This document shows, in pieces, positions 34,304 to 44,263 of a stretch of DNA of 64,000 nucleotides. The position numbers and the translations under genes were made by a program. The notes under the pieces are model-generated. The model did no database searches, was not told the origin of the DNA, and saw only the letters and a program-made list of their open reading frames with translations. This DNA is from Streptomyces spinoverrucosus (GTDB taxonomy: Bacteria; Actinomycetota; Actinomycetes; Streptomycetales; Streptomycetaceae), in assembly GCF_015712165.1 (NCBI RefSeq), contig NZ_JADPZX010000001.1:5158001-5222000 (forward strand). The letters are read 5' to 3'. The stretch's first letter is position 1. The number at the start of each line of letters is the position of its first letter.

Positions 34304-35968
34304 ATGTCAGGACCCCGCCCCGTACGAGCGCCGCGCGGTACAGAGCCGAGCGCCCTGGGCTGGCAGCAGGAGGCTGCCCTGCGGATGCTGCAGAACAACC
34401 TCGACCCCGAGGTCGCCGAGCACCCCGACAAGCTCGTCGTCTACGGCGGCACCGGCAAGGCGGCGCGGGACTGGCGGTCCTTCGACGCCATGGTGCGGAC
34501 CCTGAAGGGGCTGAAGCAGGACGAGACGATGCTCGTCCAGTCCGGCCGCCCGGTCGGCGTGATGCAGACCCACGAGTGGGCGCCGCGGGTGCTCATCGCC
34601 AACTCCAACCTCGTCGGCGACTGGGCCAACTGGGAGGAGTTCCGCCGCCTGGAGGCCCTCGGCCTGACCATGTACGGGCAGATGACCGCCGGTTCCTGGA
34701 TCTACATCGGCACCCAGGGCATCCTCCAGGGCACCTACGAGACCTTCGCCGCCGTCGCCGCGAAGAAGTTCGGCGGTTCGCTGGCCGGGACGATCACCCT
34801 GACGGCCGGGCTCGGCGGGATGGGCGGCGCCCAGCCGCTCGCCGTCACCATGAACGACGGTGTGGCGATCTGCGTCGACTGCGACCCGCGGGCCATCGAC
34901 CGCCGTATCGAGCACCGCTACCTCGACGTCAAGGCCGACTCCCTCGACCACGCCCTCCAGCTCGCCACCGAGGCCCGCGACGCGCGCCGCCCGCTGTCCA
35001 TCGGCGTGCTCGGCAACGCCGCCGAACTCGTGCCGCAGCTGCTCGCCATGGGCGCCCCCATCGACATCGTCACCGACCAGACCTCGGCGCACGACCCGCT
35101 GTCCTACCTGCCGCTCGGCGTCGACTTCGACGAGATGGCGTCGTACGCGGCGAAGGACCCGGCCGGCTTCACCACGCGGGCGCGTGAGTCGATGGCCCGG
35201 CATGTCGAGGCGATGGTGGGCTTCATGGACGCCGGCGCCGAGGTCTTCGACTACGGCAACTCGATCCGCGGCGAGGCGCGACTCGCCGGATACGACCGGG
35301 CGTTCGCCTTCCCGGGCTTCGTCCCCGCCTACATCCGCCCGCTGTTCTGCGAGGGCAAGGGCCCCTTCCGCTGGGCGGCCCTGTCCGGCGACCCCGCCGA
35401 CATCGCCAAGACGGACAAGGCCATCCTCGACCTGTTCCCCGAGAACGAGTCCCTCGCCCGCTGGATCCGCATGGCCGGGGAGCGGGTGCACTTCCAGGGC
35501 CTGCCCGCCCGGATCTGCTGGCTCGGGTACGGCGAGCGCGACAAGGCCGGTGAGCGCTTCAACGACATGGTCGCGAGCGGGGAGCTGGCCGCGCCGATCG
35601 TCATCGGGCGCGACCACCTCGACAGCGGGTCCGTGGCCTCGCCCTACCGGGAGACCGAGGCCATGCTCGACGGCTCCGACGCGATCGCCGACTGGCCGCT
35701 GCTGAACGCCATGGTGAACGTGGCCTCGGGCGCCTCCTGGGTGTCCATCCACCATGGCGGCGGCGTCGGCATGGGACGCTCCATCCACGCCGGCCAGGTG
35801 ACCGTGGCCGACGGCACGGCGCTGGCCGGGGAGAAGGTCCGCCGGGTGCTGACCAACGACCCCGGGATGGGCGTCATCCGGCACGTGGACGCGGGCTACG
35901 ACATCGCGCAGTCGGTGGCGTCCGAGCGGGGCGTGCGGGTGCCGATGCGTGAGGGTGACCAGGCGTGA
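34304..35968 (+). CDS. hutU: Urocanate hydratase
   Basis: NAD+-dependent enzyme converting urocanate to 4-imidazolone-5-propionate, step two of histidine degradation; 554 aa, full length. The NAD-binding [12 protein letters not shown] lies near residues 170-181 and [13 protein letters not shown] near 190. The catalytic-region Cys in [14 protein letters not shown] and the C-terminal [16 protein letters not shown] are intact. GGGAGG six bases before ATG 34304 fixes the start. It is the first gene of a hut operon whose members overlap by four bases. No canonical hutH is in the window. Confidence 0.96.
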   Translation: MSGPRPVRAPRGTEPSALGWQQEAALRMLQNNLDPEVAEHPDKLVVYGGTGKAARDWRSFDAMVRTLKGLKQDETMLVQSGRPVGVMQTHEWAPRVLIANSNLVGDWANWEEFRRLEALGLTMYGQMTAGSWIYIGTQGILQGTYETFAAVAAKKFGGSLAGTITLTAGLGGMGGAQPLAVTMNDGVAICVDCDPRAIDRRIEHRYLDVKADSLDHALQLATEARDARRPLSIGVLGNAAELVPQLLAMGAPIDIVTDQTSAHDPLSYLPLGVDFDEMASYAAKDPAGFTTRARESMARHVEAMVGFMDAGAEVFDYGNSIRGEARLAGYDRAFAFPGFVPAYIRPLFCEGKGPFRWAALSGDPADIAKTDKAILDLFPENESLARWIRMAGERVHFQGLPARICWLGYGERDKAGERFNDMVASGELAAPIVIGRDHLDSGSVASPYRETEAMLDGSDAIADWPLLNAMVNVASGASWVSIHHGGGVGMGRSIHAGQVTVADGTALAGEKVRRVLTNDPGMGVIRHVDAGYDIAQSVASERGVRVPMREGDQA

Positions 35969-37182
35969 CCTTCCACAGCATGTGGGCGGAGTTGCTGCCG
36001 ATCGGCCGCAGCTCCGCCTCCGGCGGCTACCGCCGCTACGCCTGGACCGGCGCCGACGCCGAGTGCCGGGACTGGTTCAGGGCGCAGGCCGAGGCACGCG
36101 GGCTCGCCTACGAGGTCGACCGCAACGGCAACCAGTGGGCCTGGCTGGGCGATCCCGCCCAGGGGGACGCCGTCGTCACGGGGTCGCATCTGGACTCCGT
36201 CCCCGATGGTGGGGCCTTCGACGGGCCCCTCGGGGTCGTGTCCTCGTTCGCCGCGCTCGACGAACTGCGCGGCCGCGACGTGCGCTTCGGCAAGCCCCTC
36301 GGCATCGTCAACTTCGGCGACGAGGAGGGCGCCCGCTTCGGGCTCGCCTGTGTCGGGTCGCGCCTCGCCGCAGGGCAGCTCACCGTCGAGCAGGCGCACC
36401 GGCTGACCGACGGCGACGGAATCACGCTCCCGCAGGCCATGGAGGCTGCCGGGTACGACCCCGAAGCCATCGGCCCCGACCCCGAACGGCTCGCCCGCAT
36501 CGGTGCCTTCGTCGAACTGCACGTCGAACAGGGCCGCGCGCTCGACCTGTCCGGCGACCAGGTCGGCATCGCCAGCGCCATCTGGCCGCACGGGCGGTGG
36601 CGGTTCGACTTCCGGGGCGAGGCCAACCACGCCGGCACGACCCGGCTCGCCGACCGGCGCGACCCCATGCTGTCGTACGCCGAGACCGTCCTCGCCGCCC
36701 GCCGTGAGGCCCGGCTCGCGGACGCCGTCGCCACCTTCGGCAAGATCGCCGTCGAGCCCAACGGCGTCAACGCCATCCCCTCCCTGGTGCGCGGCTGGCT
36801 CGACTCCCGCGCCGCCGACCAGCACACTCTCGACACCGTCGTCACCGGCATCCAGCAGGCGGCCCGCGAGTACGCCGACGCGCACGGCGTCGACCTGGAC
36901 GTCGTACGGGAGTCGTTCACGCCGGTCGTCGAGTTCGACCACGCCCTGCGCGACGAACTGGCCCGCATCCTCGGGAAGGACACCGACCTCAAGGTCCCCG
37001 TCCTGGGTACGGGCGCCGGACACGACGCCGGAATCCTGTCCGGGACGATCCCGACCGCCATGCTGTTCGTGCGCAACCCCACCGGCGTCTCGCACTCCCC
37101 GGCCGAGTTCGCCGCCGAGGACGACTGCGTGGCCGGAGTCACCGCACTCGCCGACGTACTGGAAGGGCTGGCCCGCACGTGA
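35965..37182 (+). CDS. M20-family amidohydrolase (allantoate/N-carbamoyl amino acid hydrolase type) in hut operon
   Basis: Zinc hydrolase of 405 aa. Metal ligands are visible in [19 protein letters not shown] (His/Asp), GDEEGARFG (Glu pair), ELHVEQG and the late [13 protein letters not shown] (His). The dimerisation/lid domain sits at about 215-330. The family cleaves N-carbamoyl or related amide groups. Its position between hutU and hutF, overlapping both, suggests it removes the formyl group from N-formyl-L-glutamate, the HutF product, replacing HutG. That is inference from context. The GTG start overlaps the hutU stop. Confidence 0.88.
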   Translation: MTFHSMWAELLPIGRSSASGGYRRYAWTGADAECRDWFRAQAEARGLAYEVDRNGNQWAWLGDPAQGDAVVTGSHLDSVPDGGAFDGPLGVVSSFAALDELRGRDVRFGKPLGIVNFGDEEGARFGLACVGSRLAAGQLTVEQAHRLTDGDGITLPQAMEAAGYDPEAIGPDPERLARIGAFVELHVEQGRALDLSGDQVGIASAIWPHGRWRFDFRGEANHAGTTRLADRRDPMLSYAETVLAARREARLADAVATFGKIAVEPNGVNAIPSLVRGWLDSRAADQHTLDTVVTGIQQAAREYADAHGVDLDVVRESFTPVVEFDHALRDELARILGKDTDLKVPVLGTGAGHDAGILSGTIPTAMLFVRNPTGVSHSPAEFAAEDDCVAGVTALADVLEGLART

Positions 37183-38513
37183 CACGGACGTACTGGCTGG
37201 AGCACGCCTGGCTCGGCACCCATGTCGAGCCGGGTGTCGCCGTCGACGTCGAGGACGGCCGGATCACCGCCGTTCACCAGGGCACGGACACCCCGCCCCC
37301 GGGCGCCGAACCCCTCCGCGGCCTCACCCTCCCGGGCCTGGCCAACGCCCACAGCCACGCCTTCCACCGCGCCCTGCGCGGCACCGTCCAGGTCGGCTCC
37401 GGCACCTTCTGGACCTGGCGCGAGGTCATGTACGCGACCGCCGACCGGCTCACCCCGGACAGGTACCACGCGCTGGCCAGGGCGGTCTACGCCGAGATGG
37501 CCCTCACCGGCGTCACGGCCGTCGGCGAGTTCCACTACGTCCACCACGCCCCCGGCGGCACCCCCTACGCCGACCCCAACGCCATGGGCGAGGCCCTCAT
37601 CGCGGCCGCCGCCGAAGCCGGGATCCGTATCACCCTCCTCGACACCTGCTACCTCTCCTCCGGCTTCGGACAGCCGCCCAACACCCACCAGCTGCGGTTC
37701 TCCGACCGGACGGCTGAGGCATGGGCCGAACGCTGTTCAGTTCTCAAGGAACGGGATCACGCACGGATCGGGGCGGCGATCCACTCCGTACGGGCCGTGC
37801 CCGCAGACCAGTTGGCGACCGTGGCGCAGTGGGCCGAGGAACGGCGGGCCCCGCTGCATGTGCACCTGTCGGAGCAGACCGCCGAGAACGACGCCTGCCG
37901 GGAAGTCCACGGCTGCACCCCGACGCAGCTCCTCGCCCTGCACGGCGTGCTCGGACCGCGCACCACCGGCGTCCACAACACCCACCTCACCGCCGAGGAC
38001 ATGTCCCTCATCGGTGGCAGCGGCACCGGCACCTGCATGTGCCCGACGACCGAGCGGGACCTCGCCGACGGCATCGGACCCGCCGCCGCTCTCCAGAACG
38101 AAGGCTCCCCCCTCTCCCTCGGCTCCGACAGCCACGCCGTCATCGACCTGCTCGAAGAGGCGCGCGCGATGGAGCTGAACGAGCGGCTGCGCACCCGCAC
38201 CCGCGGCCACTGGACGGCCGCCGCCCTGCTGCGGGCCGCCACGGCGGACGGTCATGCCGCGCTCGGCTGGGCGGACGCGGGCAGCCTGGAGCCCGGCGCG
38301 CTCGCCGACTTCACGACGATCGCGCTCGACTCGGTCAGAACAGCGGGGCCGCTGCCCAGGCTGGGCGCCGAGACGGCCGTATTCGCCGCGACGGCAGCGG
38401 ACGTACGCCATACGGTCGTCGGCGGGCGGCATGTCGTACGCGACGGGGCGCACACCCTCGTACCCGATGTGCCGCAGGCACTCGCGCGGGCCGTCGACGC
38501 CCTGCGTGCCTGA
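37179..38513 (+). CDS. hutF: Formimidoylglutamate deiminase
   Basis: Amidohydrolase-superfamily enzyme that deiminates N-formimino-L-glutamate to N-formyl-L-glutamate plus ammonia; 444 aa. Metal-binding [13 protein letters not shown] (His-x-His) is near residues 56-68, FHYVHH near 120, HVHLSEQ near 227, and [19 protein letters not shown] near 314. Starts with a GTG overlapping the preceding stop. Presence of hutF rather than hutG alone shows that the operon uses the five-step, N-formylglutamate branch of histidine degradation. Confidence 0.92.
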   Translation: MTRTYWLEHAWLGTHVEPGVAVDVEDGRITAVHQGTDTPPPGAEPLRGLTLPGLANAHSHAFHRALRGTVQVGSGTFWTWREVMYATADRLTPDRYHALARAVYAEMALTGVTAVGEFHYVHHAPGGTPYADPNAMGEALIAAAAEAGIRITLLDTCYLSSGFGQPPNTHQLRFSDRTAEAWAERCSVLKERDHARIGAAIHSVRAVPADQLATVAQWAEERRAPLHVHLSEQTAENDACREVHGCTPTQLLALHGVLGPRTTGVHNTHLTAEDMSLIGGSGTGTCMCPTTERDLADGIGPAAALQNEGSPLSLGSDSHAVIDLLEEARAMELNERLRTRTRGHWTAAALLRAATADGHAALGWADAGSLEPGALADFTTIALDSVRTAGPLPRLGAETAVFAATAADVRHTVVGGRHVVRDGAHTLVPDVPQALARAVDALRA

Positions 38514-38548
38514 CCAACGCCCCCAGCCCGGCCACTCGCGAGGACATC

Positions 38549-39721
38549 ATGAGCAGCACCGTCATCACCAACATCGCCACGCTGGTCACCAACGACCCCT
38601 CCCTCGGTGACGGATCCCCCCTGGGCCTGGTCCGGGACGCGGCCGTCGTCATCGACGGCGACCGCGTCGCGTGGACCGGTGAATCAAGCAAAGCACCCGC
38701 CACTGACAATCGGGTCGACGCCGGCGGCCGTGCGGTGATCCCGGGCTTCGTGGACTCCCACTCCCACCTCGTCTTCGCGGGCGACCGCACCGAGGAGTTC
38801 AACGCCCGTATGTCCGGCCGCCCCTACAACGCGGGCGGCATCCGGACCACGGTCGCCGCCACCCGCGCCGCGACGGACGCCCAACTCGAAGCCAACCTCA
38901 CCCGCTACCTCGCCGAAGCCCTCCGCCAGGGCACCACGACCTTCGAAACCAAGTCCGGCTACGGCCTCACCGTCGAGGACGAGGCCCGCGCCCTGCGCAT
39001 CGCCGCCGCCCACACCGACGAGGTCACCTACCTCGGCGCCCACATCGTCTCCCCCGACTACGCCGAGGACCCGGCGGCCTACGTCGCCCTGGTCACCGGC
39101 GAGATGCTCGACGCCTGCGCGCCGTACGCCCGTTGGATCGACGTCTTCTGCGAGAAGGGCGCCTTCGACGGCGACCAGGCCCGCGCGATCCTCACCGCCG
39201 GCAAGGCGAAGGGCCTGCACCCCCGCGTCCACGCCAACCAGCTGACGTACGGGCCCGGAGTACAGCTCGCCGTCGAACTGGACGCGGCCTCCGCCGACCA
39301 CTGCACCCACCTCGCGGACGAGGACGTCGACGCCCTGGCCAACAGCCGGACGGTCGCCACCCTCCTCCCCGGCGCCGAGTTCTCCACCCGCGCCGAGTGG
39401 CCGAACGCCCGCCGTCTGCTGGACGCGGGCGTCACCGTGGCCCTGTCGACGGACTGCAACCCGGGCTCGTCCTTCACGTCGTCCGTCCCGTTCTGCATCG
39501 CCCTCGCCGTACGGGACATGCGCATGACCCCCGACGAGGCCCTCTGGTCCGCCACGGCGGGGGGCGCCCGCGCCCTGCGCCGCGACGACATCGGCCGTCT
39601 GAGCCCCGGCGCCTACGCCGACCTGGCCCTCCTCGACGCCCCCAGCCATGTCCATCTCGCCTACCGGCCGGGCGTGCCGCTGGTGACCGAGGTGTGGCGG
39701 CGGGGCGCACGGGTCGTCTGA
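38549..39721 (+). CDS. hutI: Imidazolonepropionase
   Basis: Metal-dependent hydrolase opening 4-imidazolone-5-propionate to N-formimino-L-glutamate, step three of histidine degradation; 390 aa. [12 protein letters not shown] supplies the His-x-His ligands near residue 70. FETKSGYGL, the substrate/metal His in [10 protein letters not shown], and [15 protein letters not shown] with the ligand Asp are all present. GAGGA precedes ATG 38549. Last gene of the hut operon, 35 bases after hutF. No hairpin is seen after it; a short imperfect direct repeat (CCGCTGTCAGG) lies at about 39726-39755. Confidence 0.95.
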   Translation: MSSTVITNIATLVTNDPSLGDGSPLGLVRDAAVVIDGDRVAWTGESSKAPATDNRVDAGGRAVIPGFVDSHSHLVFAGDRTEEFNARMSGRPYNAGGIRTTVAATRAATDAQLEANLTRYLAEALRQGTTTFETKSGYGLTVEDEARALRIAAAHTDEVTYLGAHIVSPDYAEDPAAYVALVTGEMLDACAPYARWIDVFCEKGAFDGDQARAILTAGKAKGLHPRVHANQLTYGPGVQLAVELDAASADHCTHLADEDVDALANSRTVATLLPGAEFSTRAEWPNARRLLDAGVTVALSTDCNPGSSFTSSVPFCIALAVRDMRMTPDEALWSATAGGARALRRDDIGRLSPGAYADLALLDAPSHVHLAYRPGVPLVTEVWRRGARVV

Positions 39722-39769
39722 GAAGCCGCTGTCAGGTCGTCTGAGACACCGCTGTCAGGCGATCAGATG

Positions 39770-40717
39770 TCAGGCGACCAGGGCCGCCGCAGACACCGGC
39801 TCCGGCTCCGGCTCTGGCCCCGGCTCCGGTACCGGCACCGGTTCCGGTTCCGGTACGGCCGTCCGGACCGGGCACACCGCGGACAGCCGTGACACCCGTA
39901 GTCCCTCGCCCAGCACACCCCCACCCGCGCCGAGCAGATGGGCCGAACGCGCCATGACGGCGGCGGCCAACCGGGGCCCCCGCAGCGCCGGTTGGCCGGT
40001 CAGGGCGTCGTTCAGCGCGGTGATGGCCACCCGGGCCCGGCGGACCCGGCACAGCTCCGCGTGCACGGCCCACACGGGCAGCCCCCGTGCCGCGTCCGTC
40101 AGCGCGGTGAACGACGGCATCCCGCAGTCCGCGACGACGAGCACGGCCCGGTACCGGCCGTGGCCCACCGACCGCAGCAGCGACGGCAGCCGGTCCTGTG
40201 GGGCGAGCAGGACGAGCGCGTCGCTGCTCGGGGCGTCGGCCGCCGACGCGGTGCACGCCGTCATCCCGCCCTCCCGCGCGCGGGCGACGACCTCCTCGGC
40301 CGGCGGCGCGCCGCCCGCCTCGTCTGTCGTGGTGCTCTCCTCGTACGCCACCGTGAGCGACGCCGCTCCCAGCGCCGCCGCGCTCTCGGCGAGGGTACGG
40401 GCGAGGCGTGTGCCGTCCGCCGCCCAGCTCACCGCGGGCGCGCGGCCCCGGACGAACGGCAGCAGGCAGGCCAGGTGCGCCCGCTCGTAGGCCACGGTGG
40501 CTGCCTCGGCGACGAGTGGGTCGGCGTGCCCGATGACCGCCGCGTACGCGCCGTCGGCGACCGCCTCTCCGACGCCCTCGGCCTCATGGTGCACCTGCCA
40601 GGTGGCCGTCCCCGGGGCAGTGGTGCGGATCCGCTCCACCTCGGCGAGCAGCACCGCCCCCGAGGGGGTGTGCGGTCCGGTCAGGGGGGCGACGACGGCG
40701 ACGACCGGTGCAGGCAC
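39770..40717 (-). CDS. Periplasmic-binding-protein-like domain, separated from its signal peptide by a frameshift
   Basis: 315 aa from a GTG at 40717. It begins MPAPVVAVVAPLTGPHTPSGAV, the usual opening strand of branched-chain-type substrate-binding domains. Both lobes follow (YAAVIGHADPLVAEAATVAYE, LVLLAPQDRLPSLLRSV, YRAVLVVADCG), and a Pro/Glu repeat region ends the protein. There is no signal peptide of its own. The signal peptide is in the ORF ending at 40723, in another frame. One extra G in the CCCC run (plus strand 40727-40730) would fuse them. It is probably a single secreted protein broken by an indel or a sequencing error. Confidence 0.6.
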   Translation of the reverse strand: MPAPVVAVVAPLTGPHTPSGAVLLAEVERIRTTAPGTATWQVHHEAEGVGEAVADGAYAAVIGHADPLVAEAATVAYERAHLACLLPFVRGRAPAVSWAADGTRLARTLAESAAALGAASLTVAYEESTTTDEAGGAPPAEEVVARAREGGMTACTASAADAPSSDALVLLAPQDRLPSLLRSVGHGRYRAVLVVADCGMPSFTALTDAARGLPVWAVHAELCRVRRARVAITALNDALTGQPALRGPRLAAAVMARSAHLLGAGGGVLGEGLRVSRLSAVCPVRTAVPEPEPVPVPEPGPEPEPEPVSAAALVA

Positions 40718-40722
40718 GACGG

Positions 40723-40938
40723 TCAGCCCCAGATGAGGGAGTCGGACGAGCCGGCCGCGACGACCACACCGGCCTCCGGCGCGCCCACAGCCGCCGCGCC
40801 GAGCACGAGGGCGGCGAGGGCGGCGGGCAGGACTGCGCGAAGAGCGGTACGAGCGGTACGAGCGGTACGGGCCGTACGGGCCGTACGGGTACGGAGGACG
40901 GTGGGCACGGAAACGGTGGGCACGGAAACGGTGGGCAC
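40723..40938 (-). CDS. Signal-peptide ORF, N-terminal part of a frameshifted secreted binding protein
   Basis: 71 aa: repeated PTVSV, then RTAR repeats, then a classical hydrophobic core (LRAVLPAALAALVLGAAAVGA) and SSDSLIWG before a stop. GGAGG five bases before GTG 40938 is a strong ribosome-binding site, so translation starts here. It stops six bases before the binding-domain ORF start. The N-terminus is encoded by 15-bp and 9-bp tandem repeats. Most likely the 5' part of one gene with 39770-40717; a coupled pair is the alternative. Confidence 0.55.
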   Translation of the reverse strand: MPTVSVPTVSVPTVLRTRTARTARTARTARTALRAVLPAALAALVLGAAAVGAPEAGVVVAAGSSDSLIWG

Positions 40939-40944
40939 GGAAAC
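40842..40944. repeat. Two short tandem arrays at a gene 5' end
   Basis: Five 9-bp units (GAGCGGTAC then GGGCCGTAC) at 40842-40886 and three exact 15-bp units (GGTGGGCACGGAAAC) at 40900-40944. They encode the repeats of the signal-peptide ORF. Each 15-bp unit carries a GTG in frame on the minus strand. Confidence 0.85.
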
Positions 40945-41187
40945 CTCCAGGTTGTCGGCGTGCGGTGCGTTCAGGATGTGCCGGGCCGATCACCGTCGGC
41001 TACGCCTGAGGGGGTTCCGGGACCGGTCATGGCCAGGCCCGGACGCGTCGCGCCCCTCGGCACCGTCGCCCTCCGCCTCTGCTTCGGCACGGCTGCCGCG
41101 TCCGTATGGCGGACCGCGTCTGGCCAGGTCAGGGGCGCCTTCCTAAGATCCGTTCGGCGGTCGACGGGGGAGCGGGCGCCGGGGCAC

Positions 41188-42195
41188 ATGGATCGGGGGG
41201 ACTCCGTGGATGTGAGAGAGCGTGCCCAGGAGCTGTACCGCGTCGCGCTCGACGACGCGACCTGGCGCCGGGAGACCGTGACGGGGCAGTACGGCTGGAG
41301 CGACACCGAGTTCGCCGAGGCGCTCCAACTCCTCAGTCGGCTACGGCTGTTCGTGCCCGCGCCGGACAACCGCAACGGCTGGACGGCGCTGTCGCCCGAC
41401 ACCGCGCTGCGCAACCTGCTCACCGAGGAGGAGCGCAACACCGCCGCCCTGCTGCACTCCGTACAGCAGACGCGGTCGGCGTTCACCCGGATCCTTGCCG
41501 ACTTCCAGCCGGTGCACGCGCGTGAGCTGCTCTCCGTACGGATGGAGGTGGTGACCGGCGCCGCGAACGTCTCGGCAGCGCTGGAGAACGTGGCGCGGCG
41601 CGTCGAGGAGGAGGTGCTGTCGCTGCACCCGGGGCGCGCGCTGCCCGCCGAGATGGTGGAGGCGGGCCTGGAACGGGACCTGGCGGCGCTGGGGCGTGGG
41701 GTGCGGGTTCGGACGGTTCACCTCGGAGCGGCGGCGGCCGTGCCGCACATGGCGTCGTATCTGCGGCGGCTGAGTGCGGCGGGGGCGCAGGTGCGCACCG
41801 CGCACACCTTGCCGCTGCGGCTGATCGTGGTGGACCGCTCGACGGCGATCGTGCCGGCGCCGCCGGCGGGCGAGGACGGGATCGCGGCGGTGATTCTGCG
41901 GGGCGAGACGTTGGTCGGGGTGTTCCGGGAGATCTTCGAGCACTGCTGGGAGGCGGCGAACGCGCTGAGCGACGTGCCGGCCGGGCCGGACGGGGAGTGG
42001 CGCCCGGAGGGTCGGCACCGCGAGGTGCTGCGGATGCTCGCGGGCGGCCTCACCGACGAGGCGATGGCACGCAAGCTCGGCGTCTCCGAACGCACGGTCC
42101 GCCGCCTCGTCTCCGAACTCACCGAACGCCTGGGCGCGGCAAGCCGCTTCCAGGCGGGAGCCAGCGCGGTACGCCTGGGCTGGCTGGACAGCTGA
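41188..42195 (+). CDS. LuxR-type HTH transcriptional regulator
   Basis: 335 aa. An N-terminal winged-helix-like region (about 8-65, ARELYRVALDD-type helix then YGWSDTEFAEALQLLSRLRLF) and a central all-alpha/ligand region precede the C-terminal LuxR HTH at about 275-330 (VLRMLAGGLTDEAMARKLGVSERTVRRLVSELTERLG). This layout is common in Streptomyces pathway regulators. An in-frame GTG at 41206, five bases after GGGGGGA, is an alternative start. It lies divergent from the binding-protein gene and convergent with the EamA exporter gene, so its targets are not obvious. Confidence 0.85.
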   Translation: MDRGDSVDVRERAQELYRVALDDATWRRETVTGQYGWSDTEFAEALQLLSRLRLFVPAPDNRNGWTALSPDTALRNLLTEEERNTAALLHSVQQTRSAFTRILADFQPVHARELLSVRMEVVTGAANVSAALENVARRVEEEVLSLHPGRALPAEMVEAGLERDLAALGRGVRVRTVHLGAAAAVPHMASYLRRLSAAGAQVRTAHTLPLRLIVVDRSTAIVPAPPAGEDGIAAVILRGETLVGVFREIFEHCWEAANALSDVPAGPDGEWRPEGRHREVLRMLAGGLTDEAMARKLGVSERTVRRLVSELTERLGAASRFQAGASAVRLGWLDS

Positions 42196-42315
42196 CCCCA
42201 GCCGCCCATCCCGACCGACAAGCCACCAGGACCGTCCGCCCCGACCCTCCGACAGCCCGACCGGGACATCCGCCCCACCCCGCCCACCGGCTGCCCTCCC
42301 GAAACGCCGGTCGGC

Positions 42316-43296
42316 TCAGCCGCCGGGGCGTGCTGCGGGTTCCGGGATCGGGGACGTGTCAGCGGGAGGCGGACTCGTTCGTGCCGCGTCCCCGTCCCGC
42401 CGCCGGTCCGCCACAGCGCGGCCCCATCCGGTCCCCACCAGCACCAGCACCGCCCCCACGAGACCGAGCCACCCGGGACGGTCGCCGGCCAGGGCGATGC
42501 CCACCGCCGCCGCCCACACCGGCTCCGTCCCCAGCAGCAGGCTGACCCGCGACGGCGACGTCCGCCGCACCGCCCACATCTGCACGAAGAAGGCGAACAG
42601 CGTGCAGAACACCGACAGATACAGCAGCCCCAGCCAGTCCCAGGCCCCGAAGGCGGCCGCGGCCGCCCACGGCGACGCGCCGGTTCCGGGCAGCGTCGAC
42701 AGCGCGGCGAACACCACCACCGCGCTGCCCAGTTGGACCGTGGTCAGCGACAGCGCGTCCGCGTCGCGCACCGACTTCATCCGGGACATCGCGAGCACAT
42801 GCACGGTACGGGCAACGGCGGCCCCCAGCATCAGCAGATCGCCCCCGGACGGCGCCGTGAACCCGGCCCCCTGCGTCAGCAGGGCCACTCCCAGGACCGA
42901 CAGCCCCGCGGCCGCCATGAAGGACCTCGGCAACCGGGTGCCCCGCACTCTGCTCTCCGCCAACGGCGTGAACACCATCGTCAGGCTGATGATCAGCCCG
43001 GCGTTGGTCGCCGACGTGTGCACCACGCCGTACGTCTCCAGCAGGAAGATCCCGGCGAGGATCAGCCCCAGCAGCCCCGCGCCCCGCACCTGGGCGGCGC
43101 TCAGCGCCCGCAGCCGCCGCCACCCGGCCACCACCAGCACCGGGAGCACCACGGCGAACCGCAGCACCAGCACAGCCAGCACCGTCTGTGCCGTGGTGAC
43201 TCCCTTGGCGGCCAGGTAGCTGGAGCCCCACACCACCGCGACCAGCAGGACGGGAAGATCGGTCAGTCGGCCACGCCCGGCCGCGGTGACGCTCAT
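42316..43296 (-). CDS. EamA/DMT-family exporter
   Basis: Drug/metabolite transporter of 326 aa with ten predicted membrane segments in two EamA repeats (first LPVLLVAVVWGSSYLAAKGVT, second SVFCTLFAFFVQMWAVRRTSPSRV). The C-terminal tail is hydrophilic. Proteins of this family (for example RhtA) export amino acids and small metabolites. Located 64 bases downstream of a 2OG-Fe(II) dioxygenase gene on the same strand; the gap contains three direct ATGAATA repeats. It may export the product of that enzyme. Confidence 0.88.
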   Translation of the reverse strand: MSVTAAGRGRLTDLPVLLVAVVWGSSYLAAKGVTTAQTVLAVLVLRFAVVLPVLVVAGWRRLRALSAAQVRGAGLLGLILAGIFLLETYGVVHTSATNAGLIISLTMVFTPLAESRVRGTRLPRSFMAAAGLSVLGVALLTQGAGFTAPSGGDLLMLGAAVARTVHVLAMSRMKSVRDADALSLTTVQLGSAVVVFAALSTLPGTGASPWAAAAAFGAWDWLGLLYLSVFCTLFAFFVQMWAVRRTSPSRVSLLLGTEPVWAAAVGIALAGDRPGWLGLVGAVLVLVGTGWGRAVADRRRDGDAARTSPPPADTSPIPEPAARPGG

Positions 43297-43360
43297 CGGC
43301 GCTCCTTTATGAATACGAACCTATGAATATGAATACGGACACGAGGGTGAACGCTAGTGC

Positions 43361-44089
43361 TCAGCGCGCGGTGTACGCGATCACCAGCACGTCACGGTGT
43401 GCGGGCCGGGCCGCGTCCACCGGTCGTACCGGCGTCACCGAGTGCAGCGTCCGGCGGTCGTCGCCCAGCAGCAGGTCACCCGGCTCGGACAGGGTGGTGG
43501 TCAGCAGATGCTCGTCGGAGTCGGCGTACACCCCGCTCTCACCGCCGCTGACGTTCACCCGGTCGATCAGCAGCGAGGTGATGAAGGTGACCCCGTCCCG
43601 GTGACGGCCCTCGGGCGCGGGCTGGCCCTCCTGCTCGGTGGACGCGCTGATCCGGTACGGGTGGAGCTTGACGTTCCACCGCGGGGTGCCGTCGACCTCG
43701 GTGAAGATCCGGCCGAGCGCCACCAGCACGGACCGCAGCAGCGGGTCCGCGGTGAACGACTCCGTCAGCGGGTCGAAGACTCGTTCGACGCCGCCGTTGA
43801 GCGGGTTGATGTCCATCTCCTGGCGGTACGGCGCGTGCGGCAGCAGCGTCAGCTCACCGGCGGCCGGGTCCAGGTCGAACTGGCCGTAGCGGCGGAAGCG
43901 GTAGGTGCCGCCGTCGGCCATGTGGGTGTCCAGCGTCAGCTCGTCCCAGTGCGCGGCGAACCGTGCCCAGTCACCGGCGTCCACACCGACCAGCGAGGAC
44001 AGCGCGGCGGACGGCATCAGATGCCCACCGGGACCCGACAGGGCGGCGACGGCGTCGGTGGCGGCGGGGTGCGCGAGAGCGGTGGTCAT
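43361..44089 (-). CDS. 2OG-Fe(II) dioxygenase, amino-acid hydroxylase type
   Basis: 242 aa; I recognise the 2OG-Fe dioxygenase family (PF10014) that includes bacterial L-isoleucine dioxygenase. The facial triad is His163-x-Asp165 in GRHRDGVTFITS and His216 in RTLHSVTPV; a downstream Arg (RPAHRDVLVIAYT) would bind 2-oxoglutarate. YGQFDLDP and PHAPYRQEMDINPLNGG are typical of the family. It probably hydroxylates a free amino acid; the substrate cannot be predicted. It lies between an EamA exporter and an ArgG-like gene, separated from the latter by a 20-bp repeat array. Confidence 0.85.
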   Translation of the reverse strand: MTTALAHPAATDAVAALSGPGGHLMPSAALSSLVGVDAGDWARFAAHWDELTLDTHMADGGTYRFRRYGQFDLDPAAGELTLLPHAPYRQEMDINPLNGGVERVFDPLTESFTADPLLRSVLVALGRIFTEVDGTPRWNVKLHPYRISASTEQEGQPAPEGRHRDGVTFITSLLIDRVNVSGGESGVYADSDEHLLTTTLSEPGDLLLGDDRRTLHSVTPVRPVDAARPAHRDVLVIAYTAR

Positions 44090-44100
44090 GAGGGAACTCC

Positions 44101-44248
44101 GTAAGTCGGTGAAGGGATCCGTAAGACGGCGTCGGGACCCATGAGTCGGTGATGGGACCCGTGAGTCGGTGAAGGGATCCGTAAGTCGGTGTCGGGACCC
44201 ATGTGTCAGTGAAGGGGCCCATGAGTCGGTGAAGGGATTCGTGAGCCG
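44101..44248. repeat. 20-bp direct repeat array between ArgG-like and dioxygenase genes
   Basis: Seven consecutive 20-bp units (consensus GTAAGTCGGTGAAGGGATCC, with variants) start at 44101, 44121, 44141, 44161, 44181, 44201 and 44221, with a partial eighth. Period is constant and GTCGGTG sits at the same place in most units. The array fills almost the whole gap between the two minus-strand genes. Confidence 0.92.
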
Positions 44249-44263
44249 CTGTTGAAAGGGGGC

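Noticed and set aside
39770..40993. A single longer binding-protein gene starting at 40993
   Set aside because: Its first 90 residues would be Arg/Tyr/Pro repeats with no signal peptide, whereas another frame over the same bases has a strong ribosome-binding site and a classical signal peptide.
44101..44248. CRISPR array
   Set aside because: The 20-bp units are directly adjacent with no unique spacers, and no cas genes are present.
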